Shown: in pieces, positions 1-10,899 of the stretch
Layout: every line of letters starts with the position of its first letter
Position numbering within the stretch: the stretch's first letter is position 1
Assembly: GCA_037893225.1 (NCBI GenBank)
Contig: JAZGUH010000932.1
Span: forward strand, 310,001 to 374,000
Length of the DNA: 64,000 nucleotides
DNA from: Hippasteria phrygiana
Lineage: Eukaryota; Echinodermata; Asteroidea; Valvatida; Goniasteridae
Reading direction: 5' to 3'
Translations under genes and position numbers: made by a program
The notes under the pieces: model-generated
Database searches by the model: none
Seen by the model: the letters and a program-made list of their open reading frames with translations, nothing else
Told to the model about the DNA's origin: nothing

Positions 1-2
1 GA

Positions 3-1142
3 TTCGATCTATTGAATCATAAAAACCCTGTCTTGTCGTTTTTATTCAAATTTCACGTGTATTTCACAATCAGAAAGATACTTTACTATCTCAAATGTCC
101 AGTTCCAGACGATAATATATTCGACGATCTAAACAATAACATCGATCACAACGCTTATATCAATACTTGCCGACACTTTCAAGTCGATCCAAACGCGAGT
201 ATTAAACAGACTGTAGACTTAACTTCTGGAGGATTAGGTACTGCATATTATTTCGATGTTCTACCCGTACCAGGTAGAAATTACGACTCTCACAAGATCT
301 ATCTGGGTAAAAACTACAACCCTAGCAAGGTCGATCTTGATATCATCAGATACCCCGATGCCACCTACATGGGATTTGGAGAGGAGGGTGACGCGTATCA
401 TTATAGCGTATACACGGTTTCGTGGATCAGACAATCCGCGGACGTTGCGCAGGCGTGGCAAAAGTTTATACCTCAAACGAGCTCGTTTACCGATGTGGGT
501 ATAGCATACATAAACGAAAGCGTGAGAACGTGTGTGTACGCCATATTGGGTGCGCAAGCTCAAACAAAAACGAGTATCTTAACGCCGGGTACTGGGTTGG
601 ACGCGCAAAGACAATTTGAAAATATCGTAGAAGACGTCTTCGGTAGTCCTACAGATCTAGAAGCTTCTATCGCTAGATTTCAAGATTCTTTACAGTACGC
701 TAGAAGTTCACTCAACTTTGTAATAAGCCCCGGGTTATACTTAATTCCATCCGATATGGAACTTGCGGTCGGTATTCATCAGGGTTATAATAATAATAAT
801 AATAATAATATACAGATAGCGACGTCTGATTTATCGATAGGACTAAATGTCAACTTGAACGCCAGCATACCACCACCACCAACAACCCCAGATACTTTAG
901 ACAGTATACCTACTTTAGACAGTATAGACACTACTCCACCTCCCCCACCACCAACACCAGAGCCACAAACACCACCTCCCTTAAAATTGAGTAATATACC
1001 TACTTTACAAAATGTAGACACCACACACAATTTACTAACTCTACAACCAGATACTCACGAACAAGAAAAAACGGCTTTAGTCGTTGGTTTAGTGGGCGTT
1101 ACCGAAATATCCTATCTAGTTTACGATATTGTATTTAGATGA
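3..1142 (+). CDS. Virus-like element ORF, 5' partial, Pro-rich with C-terminal membrane segment
   Basis: Open from the window edge to a TGA at 1140-1142, about 380 codons. No convincing ATG is seen near the edge, so the true start probably lies outside. The first 250 residues look globular, with a well-ordered stretch around AWQKFIPQTSSFTDVG. An Asn run follows (GGTTATAATAAT repeat near 783-810), then a Pro/Thr-rich spacer with PPPP runs, then a hydrophobic segment (ALVVGLVGVTEISYLVYDIV) at the C-terminus. From memory, similar proteins sit beside capsid and integrase genes in Maverick-like elements of cnidarians and other marine animals. The biochemical role is not known to me; a virion or membrane-associated structural role is inference from neighbours. 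It converges on the integrase remnant downstream. Confidence 0.6.
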   Translation, partial: FDLLNHKNPVLSFLFKFHVYFTIRKILYYLKCPVPDDNIFDDLNNNIDHNAYINTCRHFQVDPNASIKQTVDLTSGGLGTAYYFDVLPVPGRNYDSHKIYLGKNYNPSKVDLDIIRYPDATYMGFGEEGDAYHYSVYTVSWIRQSADVAQAWQKFIPQTSSFTDVGIAYINESVRTCVYAILGAQAQTKTSILTPGTGLDAQRQFENIVEDVFGSPTDLEASIARFQDSLQYARSSLNFVISPGLYLIPSDMELAVGIHQGYNNNNNNNIQIATSDLSIGLNVNLNASIPPPPTTPDTLDSIPTLDSIDTTPPPPPPTPEPQTPPPLKLSNIPTLQNVDTTHNLLTLQPDTHEQEKTALVVGLVGVTEISYLVYDIVFR

Positions 1143-1260
1143 AGCGGGCGGTAACTCGGTGTCTGACGGAACGACCATTAATTCTTTCATAACGAACGAT
1201 CTCTTAGGACCATCTTTTTAGATAGTACAACGCCGGTTGTCCAGGGTTGATCGTTCTATT

Positions 1261-2012
1261 TTATATAACGTACATTTCTACGCTCCAAATGGGATCAGTA
1301 GCTCTTCCTCTAGAGTCCTTTTCGAGTTCTCCAGGAGCGTAAAGGTACCTGACGATCTCGTCGTTTACATTCAAAAGTTTTTCTTGGGTCTTGATTCCCT
1401 TTGAACGTTTTACCCACAACCTGCTACGCTCGGTAGGTTCTAACATTTCTTTAGCGTACTGGTGACCGAATAATCTTTCCGCCAAAGTACGATTGAATCT
1501 TTCTACGATACCTTGAGCCCTGTGATTACCTACCTCGCCTCTCTGCACGACTACATTTGTGTAAATCATCAAACTGCTAAATTCGGACATACACTCATTA
1601 CCGGGATCTACATTTATAATTTTTTGCCACGACAGCGCCAACCTTTTGTAAATCCTTTTTATAGCCTCGACGACTTGACCGCTAGTTTTATTGGTCAAGG
1701 GTTCAGCCTCTTTATATCGAGTGGCTACGTCAACAACGATCAACGCGTATCTATACGTTTTTCTACCAAGTGTGTCGTGGGGTAGGTATAGGAGATCAGC
1801 TTGATGCATTTCATTGGGTAATCCTACCGATCTATTATTAGACTCGTGGGTCTAGGAATATTACTTGGAGCCGGTAAATAGATTTGCCACATGGCTTGTT
1901 TTCTTAACCAGTTTCTTGAGTCTCTCTCCGATACCCCGGCTCTCGACGCTAATTTTGTTATGGCTCCTGCACGTTTCCAATATCCTCTAGGACTGTAAAA
2001 TATATTTCGCAT
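1261..2012 (-). pseudogene. Retroviral-type (rve) integrase of the Maverick-like element, frameshifted
   Basis: Two minus-strand reading frames make up one integrase. The upstream piece (2012-1824, 62 aa) has the N-terminal helix-turn-helix-like region that precedes the catalytic core in Maverick integrases (SPRGYWKRAG..., NWLRKQ). The downstream piece (1809-1261, 182 aa) has the RNase H-fold core with a D,D,E arrangement: QADLLYLP, VDPGNE and a Glu in GIVERFNRTLAERLFG. A single frame change between about 1810 and 1845 separates them. Known role of the family: cutting and joining element ends to host DNA in the nucleus. The 182-aa piece would lack the N-terminal domain, so the copy is probably inactive. 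The assignment to rve integrase is firm; the exact Maverick subgroup is not. Confidence 0.85.
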
Positions 2013-2043
2013 TTTTGTTTCCTTTTTAAAATTAATTAATTAA

Positions 2044-2466
2044 TTAATTTAACTTTTTATATATTAGAAAACCCAAAACAGCGGTACCTCCCAAGATGAA
2101 TATAATTTCACCCGTTTTCTGTTCTTCGCTGGGCACGTAAAAATCGGACAATGTGAGTTCGCGAGGTAATTGCATGTCTTCGCCGGTCAATTTGTTATAT
2201 TCTCTCAACGCTTCGTCGACGTTGCGAAATGTTTTTTGAAACTTGGCTTCTTTTTTTAGTCGTTCGTTGAGATAATCTAGATATTTGGTTCTTTGTACCT
2301 CCCATTTATTTCTCGCTTGGGTTAATCTTTCTAAAGCCAAGTCGTGCCGTTCGCGCTCTTCTTCTGAAGCATCAGACTTTCCTAAACTCGAAAATAAAGC
2401 GTTTGCCCCCGAAAACGCTAAAGCGCTTATGAGACTTCCACCAATCATCAATAATGCACTTGCCAT
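2044..2466 (-). CDS. Small two-membrane-segment coiled-coil protein of the virus-like element
   Basis: Intact 140-aa ORF from ATG at 2466. A small-residue-rich hydrophobic N-terminus (ASALLMIGGSLISALAFSGANALF) is followed by a charged helical, coiled-coil-like region (residues 30-90, many E/R/K), then a conserved-looking LSDFYVPSEEQ, and finally a C-terminal membrane helix (IIFILGGTAVLGFLIYKKLN). I recall near-identical architectures next to integrase in Maverick-like elements of corals, but the function is not established. It shares a short divergent spacer (2467-2495) with the capsid gene, so one bidirectional promoter is plausible. The stop lies in an AATT-repeat low-complexity stretch (2026-2049). 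This is one of few undamaged genes in the left half. Confidence 0.6.
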   Translation of the reverse strand: MASALLMIGGSLISALAFSGANALFSSLGKSDASEEERERHDLALERLTQARNKWEVQRTKYLDYLNERLKKEAKFQKTFRNVDEALREYNKLTGEDMQLPRELTLSDFYVPSEEQKTGEIIFILGGTAVLGFLIYKKLN

Positions 2467-2495
2467 GATTTTATTAATAAGTTTAAAAAAATCCT

Positions 2496-3732
2496 AGAGC
2501 GATTAAAGGTTTGAGGCAATCGGTAGTCATTACCCATAATCCTAGTACTATAGACGCAAATCAAACGTTAACCGTTAAATTTCCAATGTTGAGCCCAGAC
2601 GATGAGGTCGTACCGGGTACGAGTCGATTGGCTTTCAACATTGACTTATATAGAGTCTGAAGGCACTGGCGCTGATGATAATAGAACTCTGTACAATAAT
2701 GTGGGGCGAAATTTGATCAAAAAAGTAAGAATATGTCTCGAAGGTAAAGAGATTGTAAACTTTTACGACGTTGACATATTTAAAGGTTTTAAAGATTTTA
2801 AAGACATGTGGCGACCTAAAAATTCGGAACATTCATACCGAGGAATCGAATCTCCCAACATTACAAAAATACGAATCGGAGCGGATGATGCATCCGCTAA
2901 TTCGAATTCTGGAAAAGACAAAGCCATAGCCGATGCTTATAAAAATAGATATTACATTCCTCTAGATTTTGAAATGCTCAGGGATCATCAACCGTTTCAC
3001 CCATCGGCGCTCAATGACACACCAACGTACGAGTTTACGTTCAACGATCACGAAAGCGTTGTCAAGTCTACAGATGCCGAAGCCAAGTACACAATTTCGG
3101 GGTTGTCTCTCAAATTTGACGTGGTGACCAATAAAACGTTAGCTTCCGCCATCAGACAAAAATCTCGAAGCAAGACTCATTTTCTATTTGATCAAGTTCA
3201 AAAATATCTCGTCAGAGACTTGAACAAATCCGATACGACTTTAAACATTAATCTTAACCAATCGATTAAAAGTCTAAAGGGTATACTACTTTTATTCAAG
3301 AATCCCATTGACAAAAATCCTGAACATTTTTATAACCCCAAGATTGAAAAAGTAAACGTTACGATCGAGGGTAAACCGAATCAATTGTATAGTCAAGGTA
3401 TGAGGCGTTATCAACACTGGGATGAAATTATCAAGTTTTTTGGAGACTCTAACACGGAATTTGGTGTCGCTGTGACCAAAGACCTAAGCCTGTGGCACCT
3501 GACGATCGGCGAGTACTTAACAAATAGTTACGGTCTTTGGTTGGACATGAGAGTGACCGATGATAATAAAAGTCACGGTTCTGGTAGAAGAATAGGAGAA
3601 GTAGGTGGCGGTGTATCTAATAATATAGAAAAAGAAGTTGAGGCTGCCGGGGCTCTAAAATGTTACGTTTTCTTGGTGATGGATGGTCAACTAGTTATCG
3701 AAGATGGAAGATTTATCGGCGTTTACTATTAA
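2496..3732 (+). pseudogene. Major capsid protein, double-jelly-roll type, N-terminal frameshift
   Basis: The long frame from 2602 reads 376 codons to a TAA at 3730-3732. Its first residues are out of register: the expected N-terminal motif (LTVKFPMLSPDDEVVPGT, 2565-2618) is read in another frame, open from about 2496 with no ATG. The crossover lies near 2630-2645. The remainder has the usual features of this group: NNVGRNLIKK, LEGKEIV, a YIPLDFEML...HQPFHP segment, and a hydrophobic C-terminus FLVMDGQLVIEDGRFIGVYY. Family knowledge: such proteins form trimeric capsomers in Maverick, adenovirus-like and related capsids. The copy is damaged by at least one frameshift and apparent loss of the start codon. 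Identification is by pattern memory; a structure-based search would confirm the jelly-roll fold. Confidence 0.7.
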
Positions 3733-3757
3733 AAATCGAGGATTATAGTTAAATAAC

Positions 3758-4336
3758 ATGTTTCCAAAGACACCTCACTGCGCCTTGATATGCGGTAGAA
3801 CCAATTCCGGTAAAACTAAATTTATTTTAGATCGGCGTCATTTGTCCTACGTTGAGTAACAACAAGTCTTATCACGAGAGAGATTGGCTTTGGTTAGATC
3901 CGGAGATATACCTATGTGACTTGGAAGTGGAAAAAAATTCTCTCAACGAAGCTTTGGAATTTTATAAAACCAGACTAAAAGGATTACACGTTTTATTTTT
4001 GATAGACGACTGTAGCGCGAAATATAATATCGTAAAGCGGCGTATGATAGAAACACTTGCATATTGACGAAGCTGGCCTTTAGCGGTAGACACGATAATC
4101 ACTACTGTTGGTTGTTGACTCAAAAGTACAATTGCGTAATGACGGATTATCGAGCTCAAACCGCATTTGTTGTGTTGTTCTATTGTAAAGATAAAAGTAG
4201 TTTCGATCAATGTCTCGATGGAAATTATGCGGTACCTTTAGAAGAGAGATCGGGAATTAAAAAGATTCTAAGAGACGTGCCTTATAGTAAATTGTTGGTA
4301 AAAACTGATCCTCCAGTTTGTTGGAGTTTGCTGTAA
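3758..4336 (+). pseudogene. A32/FtsK-type DNA packaging ATPase, broken into three frames
   Basis: The gene starts at ATG 3758, 25 bp after the capsid stop. Piece 1 (3758-3859) carries a Walker A loop, GRTNSGKT. Piece 2 (3852-4067) carries Walker B, LFLIDD. Piece 3 (4064-4336) carries SGRHDNHYCWLLTQ, the sensor-like segment typical of this ATPase group. The motifs are in the right order and spacing, but two frame changes (about 3845-3860 and 4055-4070) break the gene. Family role: pumping genomic DNA into a preformed capsid. Order integrase, capsid, ATPase is what Maverick-like viruses show. A tandem repeat begins directly after the stop. Confidence 0.8.
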
Positions 4337-4497
4337 CTAGTTGTAATTTTGCTATAAGTTTGCTGATAGCTAGCTGATTTTTGCTGTATAGCTAGCTGTA
4401 ATTTGCTAAACGTTTGCTGTATAGCTAGCTGTAATTTGCTATAAGTTTGCTATAAGTTTGCTGATAGTTAGCTGTAATTTGCTATAATTTTGCTATA
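4337..4497 (+). repeat. Minisatellite of GCTAGCTGTAATTTGCT-like units
   Basis: Imperfect units combining TAGCTAGCTG, TAATTTGCTATAA and GTTTGCTG repeat five or six times. The same units resume at 27276-27316 on the far side of the 22.8-kb insertion. That ties the two halves of the virus-like element together and marks the original insertion site as a non-coding repeat between genes. Confidence 0.85.
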
Positions 4498-4499
4498 TA

Positions 4500-4870
4500 C
4501 ACTGTAAAATAAATACTTAAAAATTTTACAGTAAATTACTGGCAGCACGGGCGCCAGTAATGCACTGTTAATACAATATCCTTTGGCATTACTGTTAATG
4601 AAATTACAGTAGTGAGGTGTAAAAACTAATGTAATTTACTGTTGTCCACTCTGCCGGTAAGTTACTGTAATTAAGTCAACAGTATTATACTGTAATATTT
4701 ACTGTTCATCTCCCAAATTACTGTAATGATACAACAGTAGTTTACCGTTATATTTACGGTAATTTATTTGACCCCGTTTATTACCGTAAAATAAATAATC
4801 GTAGTTTGCTGTAATTTAAATGATAATTTACTGGCACCAGACAATTTACTGTAAATGAATTCATTGAATT
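4500..4870. repeat. Subterminal ACTGTAA/TTACAGT repeat array (left end)
   Basis: The stretch is saturated with TTACTGTAA, ACAGTAA and TTTACTG words in both orientations, broken only by short spacers. Similar words reappear at 14345-14570 and 27190-27275. Dense bidirectional short repeats inside the termini are typical transposase-binding arrays of TIR elements; binding here is inferred. Confidence 0.75.
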
Positions 4871-5457
4871 ATTCTGTAATGTTAGTATTGTAAAAGATAA
4901 AAATAGACTTTGGACTTTCTGTGTCAGTTTGAAGTTCTATTTCTGTAAAAGGGCAACATCAAGTAATATAATTAGCGCCAGTGCCAGTTAATTTTATTCT
5001 AAAATGTATAAATTACATCACTGATTGCACTAACACTGAAAGAAATGTGAAATACAAACACACAAAGTATTTTCTGATGATTGTTTCCATTTTTTAATAC
5101 ATCAAACATTAAACATTGCATATTATATCTTACATGTTGATATTGTTTAAATGTATAAAGCTAAACGAATAGTACATCACAAAAACAACTGCATGTTTTT
5201 AAATGATTTAAATGATGCTATTTGCTTTTTGGGGGCTATCGGGATGAAATGTAATAAGCTTTCTCTTCCACATTATAAAAGCTCCTGTTAGCTGCATCAT
5301 GCACATTATTTTTTCTGTTATTTGGGGTACATGTACATCAACATATCTTTCTAACACTTCTGATTGATACTTGCATTTAAATTTGCATGGTTTGCTAAAT
5401 ATCTACATTGAACAGTTTTTTAATTAAGTATTCAAAGTACCTGTAAAAAACAGGTTC
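4871..5457. other. AT-rich interior, no gene seen
   Basis: AT-rich sequence with no ORF of note and no repeat that I could match elsewhere in the window, except that it leads into the palindrome at 5458. Confidence 0.5.
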
Positions 5458-5710
5458 ATGTTCATAGTTTTTACGGCAAATTAAGTCCTTGACAAGTTTT
5501 ACAGAAAAGAACAATGAATACAGATAAAGTTTCATTAAGAAGACAGCATTTTGAAACATTTCTGTCTTCAATTTGTTGAAGAAAAACTTCAACAAATTGA
5601 AGACAGAAATGTTTCAAAATGCTGTCTTCTTAATGAAACTTTATCTGTATTCATTGTTCTTTTCTGTAAAACTTGTCAAGGACTTAATTTGCCGTAAAAA
5701 CTATGAACAT
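5458..5710. repeat. Near-perfect 253-bp palindrome with 5-bp A loop
   Basis: Arms of 124 bp (5458-5581 and 5587-5710) are exact or almost exact reverse complements, separated by AAAAA. Two mirror-image 50-residue ORFs read outward from the centre and are a by-product of the symmetry. Such long arms would extrude or be unstable unless recent. It may be a fold-back duplication at a repaired break. Confidence 0.9.
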
Positions 5711-6106
5711 TTATCCTTAACAGAACTCAGGCATCTTTTCAAAATGTATTTAACTCCAACAAACATTATTCATGTAAAGTTGATGAGAGATGTAATCTCT
5801 CCTGGACACTTTCATCAAGGAAGGTTAAGGCATACTTGACTTGTCCTACTAAAAGCATACAACCTGGATGCTTTTCACTCATGCATTTAATTAACACAAC
5901 TTACTTACAACAATCATCAATGATTTGAAGAGATTATGCATAATAAAAGCTCCATTTATGAATATTTAACTTTGATGGCACAAAACACGGTAAAGGGGGC
6001 CAGGCACACTTCTGTCACGTTTGCAGTGTTTCTTTATCACTTATAAACTCCATCTATTACCCTCCATATTTTTGTGTAGAATTGAATTGATATGTATATT
6101 GCATAA
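5711..6106. other. No gene seen
   Basis: Continuation of the right palindrome arm's flank: AT-rich, no ORF beyond shadows and no recognised repeat. Confidence 0.4.
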
Positions 6107-6763
6107 TATACAACACCTGAATAAATCCCAGCCATCCGATTGGTGGATCGTCGATCACGTGCATTGAATTATTCGACCCATCACACGACGCGAACCCGCA
6201 CCTCCCAAAACGTTCTATCACATGGTTCTATCAAACGGTGCGCGCGCATTGATAGAACCAAAAGAACTTCCCTAATTTCACGGTCACTATGGTGGCGCTA
6301 CAACAGGGCTGTCATTCACACAACAAGGCGGCCGAGTTTCCCGAACTGCCGCGGATTGTTCTCCTAACAGACGACGAAATATTGGAACTCGTAGGCGACG
6401 CTGACGCTCCAAATACAAAGAGACAAATCAAATAATATGCAGTGAAACGATTAGATAAATTTGCAAGACACGCAGGAACAACAATTGAAGCTTTAACTGA
6501 TTCGGAACTCGACCATTTTTTTTCGCGGTTTTATGCGGGACTGAGAAGGTAAACGGCACGTTGTAACGTTACACCAAGAAATCCATGCATGCAATCTGTC
6601 GGATTTATTCAGGCGTTGTATAAAACAAATAATGAATGTTTCACATTCGTGCAATGGTAAGAATAATTTCATTCGGTGACAGATGGAATGTCCCATTCCA
6701 CTCGGCTTCGCCACCTCATGAAATTATTCTTACCATCGCACTCATAAACATTCATTATTTGTA
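6107..6763 (+). mobile_element. TIR element with tyrosine-recombinase-like (DUF3504/KIAA1958-like) remnant, copy 1
   Basis: The left end TATACAACACCTGAATAAAT pairs with the right end ATTTATTCAGGCGTTGTATA (to 6622). A second inverted pair (ACAAATAATGAATG... at 6626 and CATTCATTATTTGT to 6761) forms a tail. Inside, about 6350-6540, broken frames read TDDEI, then KRLDKFARHAGTTIE, then LTDSELDHFFSRFYAGLR. That resembles the N-terminal SAM-like domain found before Crypton-type/KIAA1958 recombinase domains. The frame is interrupted. A second copy lies at 36301-36857. Confidence 0.6.
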
Positions 6764-8067
6764 TACTATCACAGAATACAATTAAGAAGCATTTATTTTT
6801 TTTATTTGTTCAACATATTTGACGGAAAAATCTACCTGCATTTTCCGTCCATTTAAAAATAAAAATTAGGCAGTAATTTCTATTAAAAAAAGGAATGACC
6901 ACTCTTTCCACCCAAGAGCTTTTGACAAGATAGGGCTACCCATGTAGAGATAAACACTGGAGTAGTGGGATAGTTAATCGAGACAAAGAAATTGTGCTAA
7001 CTGTGTTTTGTGTCATATACTTTTCATTCAAAGTAGAACTTCACCTTGGAAAGCGTAGTTCAAAAAGTACAAAAACGTCTCTTGTTTGCGGCATCAATGC
7101 AAACTTATCTGTTCATCATGTGAAAGTGAGCAACAACATTTGAGAGGGGTTAGCAGCCTAGGTGATATTGGTGAGTTTTCGCCTTCCTCTTCCAGCCTTA
7201 GTATCATCCGGGTTGATGCAAGCAAATACCCTGAAAATATGAGTGACAAAAATCTAATTTAGATAAAGTAAAATAGTAAGTGTTTAGAATTTGTTAAAAA
7301 TGCAGTCTGTGCTTTTTGGACGGCGTTGCATCCCAAATACTAAATTATCGACTTGAATTGCTAATTTGGTAGCATCAGACAACTTATGAGCTTTCCAATG
7401 AGACATTCAACAACAAAAATTGACAAACGAATGAAACGATAGGTAACAGATTGAATAAGTTTCAATTTTTAAAACTGGAGCTGGATGCTGATCCGATGCT
7501 CCAATCAGCGCAATTATGTTGGCGCATAGGGCAATCATTGTGTGAACAGTTTAGACCAAATAAATTGCAGTGTGGTAAAGTGACTGTTTTCATTCAAAAA
7601 AAGTTTGCCTCCATTATTTGATTGGAGGAAATCCATTCAATTGAAATTTTCAGCCAGAGCACGGACATAGCAGCTTTAAAAAAGGAATGCTGTGTTGTCT
7701 CTGTCATGTCTGTGCCATGTCAAGAACCTTTTAAACCAAAATGGTCTAAGTTTTTACTTCAAGTTCATAAATAATGGGTTGGCAGTTGTTGACATTTGTG
7801 AATATATTGTAATTGACAAGTTCAATAACCTGACAAACACCACAGATCGGCAAATCTTCAGACTGCATTTTTAATTGACGGTGAACTTTAGGCTCTAGGT
7901 TTAATGAATGGATTTTTATTTTTATCTCCCCTCCCCCTTCACTACAGCCCTGCCTACAAATCGAATAGAACAAAACTTGCCTTTGAATATACTCCATGGT
8001 TTGAGCTCCGTCCTGGGGGTAATGTTGCACACATAGAATGTTGCAAACATCTCAGCCAAAGCCTTCA
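6764..8067. other. No gene seen
   Basis: AT-rich sequence. The longest ORFs (60-94 codons) have no recognisable domain or codon pattern. No TIR or tandem array was identified. Confidence 0.4.
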
Positions 8068-8463
8068 TAGTAGAGTCATTTTCTTGGAATCCGTGACCAT
8101 TTTGTTCCTACCTTTTTTTCTTGATGGATTTGGCAACCGGAAGCATTTTAGAGGAAAATTAGCTCCTATGTACCTCTGGAAAGTGATGGGAAAGTCGGCT
8201 AGAGCGCAATATTCAAAATGGCCGCTTTCCGCCATCTTGAAAAACACAAAATGTAATATCTCTGGCACCAGATGAGCTAAAAGGACAAATGAGATGTCAT
8301 TTCCCACAAATTATGGCATTACAAATCCACTGGAATGGTTATTGTAGAGCCACGGTATCATCTTGACCTCTAAATCCAAGATGGCTGCTGTCCGCCATCT
8401 TGAAAAACATAAAATGTAATATCTCTGGCACCAGATGTGCTAGAAGGACGAATCAGGTGTCAT

Positions 8464-8904
8464 TTTCCACTCAACCCATCCCTCCCCCACCCACCCACCC
8501 ACACAGTCATGTAAACGGGTGCAATCGTGGACCTCCCATTGTTCCTCTTTTGTTTATACTCTAACTTTTTCGGAAGGCCTCCCATTGGTTTTGTACACGA
8601 TTTTCAATCGTGGACGTTAGGTCAAACGTGGACCCCTTTGTCTACGCTCGTATTCTTTTGTCCTAGGTCCACGATTGCCGGCATATACAAACTCACACAT
8701 ACACACAGTCGAGTCACATATCTTCTGTGTGTAGTGTCCGTGACCGAATAACACAGTGCGCATGCACGATAAAAACCACAAGGTCCTGACCTACACTATA
8801 AGAAGTCGCAACACGAATGCCACACTAACCAGAAAACTCCACGTACTCTGGCAGATCTCAAAGAGCAAAATACAAACTGCATAATAAATTGAGTCTGCCC
8901 GAGT
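8464..8904. other. Leader of the Penelope-like element, with short inverted repeats
   Basis: A C-rich stretch (CCACCCACCC near 8493-8505) is followed by repeated ATCGTGGACCT/AGGTCCACGATTG words in both orientations (8524-8676). There is no ORF of note. It could fold and contribute to the RNA structure of the element. Confidence 0.45.
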
Positions 8905-10899
8905 ATGGCAAGGAGAATCAATAAAAACCAAAAACACAACAAAACAAACGAAGCCAAGAAAAGATCTGTCCGTTCCCGCAAACTCAACAGAAAGCGGAAA
9001 AATGTGACAAGGACGATCTCTCTTGAGCTACAAGCCCAAACAAATATGCATTATGTGAAAAACCTATCGGACATTCAGCTCTCATACATTGAACTGATTG
9101 CACTGGGTAGGGGTTTGAATTGTATTCCAACCCCCCAAAAACCAAAGAGATCTACCATCCTTCGCCATTCCCAATCTTTCTTTAGAAAGATGAGATTACG
9201 ATTCAAAATGGCAGGGAGAGTAAGATCTGTTAGCTCACATCCTTTCAAACTTCCCTCAACTTGGAATCCCCAACCTACCTTCAACTTATATCTAGAATCA
9301 TACATTGAAGGTACATTGGAGGAATTATCCAGAGTAAAAATTAAAAATGTCTAATCCAATTTGACTAAAGCAGAACGCATCGCACTGACCGGCCTTAAAA
9401 AGAGACAAGATATAGTCATTAAACCATTCGATAAAGGCCGCGGTGTATGCGTTTTGAATAGACAGGACTATATACGTGAAGGGATGCGACAATTATCAGG
9501 CCCACATTATGAAGATTTGTATAGGGATTTGACAGGGGAAACAGCGCAACTGGTCTCTCAAGCCATACGCAAACTACACGTGGAAGGATTCATATCTAAG
9601 GAAACATTTGAGTTCCTAAACCATAACAACCACGACACTAAAACTCCTGGCCTTTACCTCCTACCGAAAGTTCACAAAGAAGCACCCATGGGAACACGGT
9701 TCGTGGGAAGGCCAATTATTAGTGGTTGCGGAGGTCCGACTCAACCTATATCAAAATATATAGACTATTTTTTGCTTCCGATTGTCAAACAGCAAAGCAC
9801 GTACACACGCGATTCCGGGCATGTGCTTGAAAGACTGAATAAAGTGACGGTGAAGCAAAATAGCCTACTAATAACAATGGATATTGTCTCCATGTACACA
9901 AACTGCCCACAGGATGAGGCAATTGAATCAGTTTGCGATGCACTTGAGATGGCCGATGATAAACTGTACGCATTACCCAAACCCACAACAGATCACGCAC
10001 ACTGTCTCCTAGAACTCATCATGCATCGAAACATGTTTGAATTCAATGGAAAGTTCTTTAGACAGAAAATTGGCGTGGCAATGGGAAGCGAATGCAGTCC
10101 AGAAATCTGTGATATAACCCTGTTCAAATAGGAAAAAGAAATAATTCTCCACAACAATCCTTCAATTGTGAGCTGCATGAGATACAGAGATGATGTTCTT
10201 ATTATCTTTGATGGTAACTAAAAACAAGCTGGTGAACTTGTCCAAAGACTTAATACAATTCACCCAACGCTGAAGTTCACGTCTGAAATCTCAAATCGCC
10301 AAGTCACCTTTCTCGACCTCGTCATCTACAAAGGCAAACGATTTAAAAAAGAAGGGAAACTGGATACTCGAGTAGCTACCAAAAAGACGGACACATTTCA
10401 GTATCTGGCTCGAGATTCAGCACACCCTAAGTCAGTATTTGGCGGGTTGATTAAGGGAGAAACAGCGAGATATAACCGCATATGTACGCACTCAGAAGAT
10501 TTTGAGGATAAGGTTAAATTCTTCAGAGACAAACTTCAAAAACGCGGATACAAAAAAGAAGATTTATCCCTCCTTCCTCAAATACGCGAGACTCCCGTGA
10601 ACTCTAAGCGTCACAAAAACGAGAAAAACATCCCGCTTGTTTTCGTCCTACCATACTACCCACAAATAGAACACCCAGTTCTCAAACGAGCCCTGCTGAA
10701 ACATTGGCATTTAATAAGCGAAAATGAATATCTGAATGCGATTTTTGAAACCCAACCCATCTTGGCATACAAACGGCATAAAAACATAAAAGATGACCTG
10801 GTTCGATCTAGGATTAAAACACCTCCACAATCCGACCAAGAAAACATATTATCACCGGTAAAAATAAGTCACATGTTGTTACGCACAAACATGTCCTAG
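8905..10899 (+). pseudogene. Penelope-like reverse transcriptase, three in-frame stops
   Basis: A single frame runs from ATG 8905 to 10899 (about 660 codons) interrupted only by stops at 9352-9354, 10129-10131 and 10219-10221. The N-terminus is Lys/Arg-rich. RT blocks follow in order: IKPFDKGRGVCVLN, LPKVHKEAP, GRPIISGCGGP, TMDIVSMYTNCP, GVAMGSECSP, then MRYRDDVLIIFDG (catalytic Asp pair), FLDLVIYKG, and a thumb-like C-terminal part with RALLKHWHLI. These match Penelope-like RTs, which prime DNA synthesis at target DNA. The GIY-YIG endonuclease usual in Penelope proper is not visible before or after the stop, so the copy is either 3' truncated or from an endonuclease-free lineage. Nonsense changes without frameshifts suggest fairly recent decay. 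Confidence 0.85.

Noticed and set aside
5395..5839. Pair of mirror-image ORFs (66 and 88 codons)
   Set aside because: Identical 48-residue text on opposite strands is produced by the palindrome.
8905..9354. Independent 149-codon basic protein
   Set aside because: Same frame as the Penelope RT and separated from it only by a stop; treated as its N-terminus.
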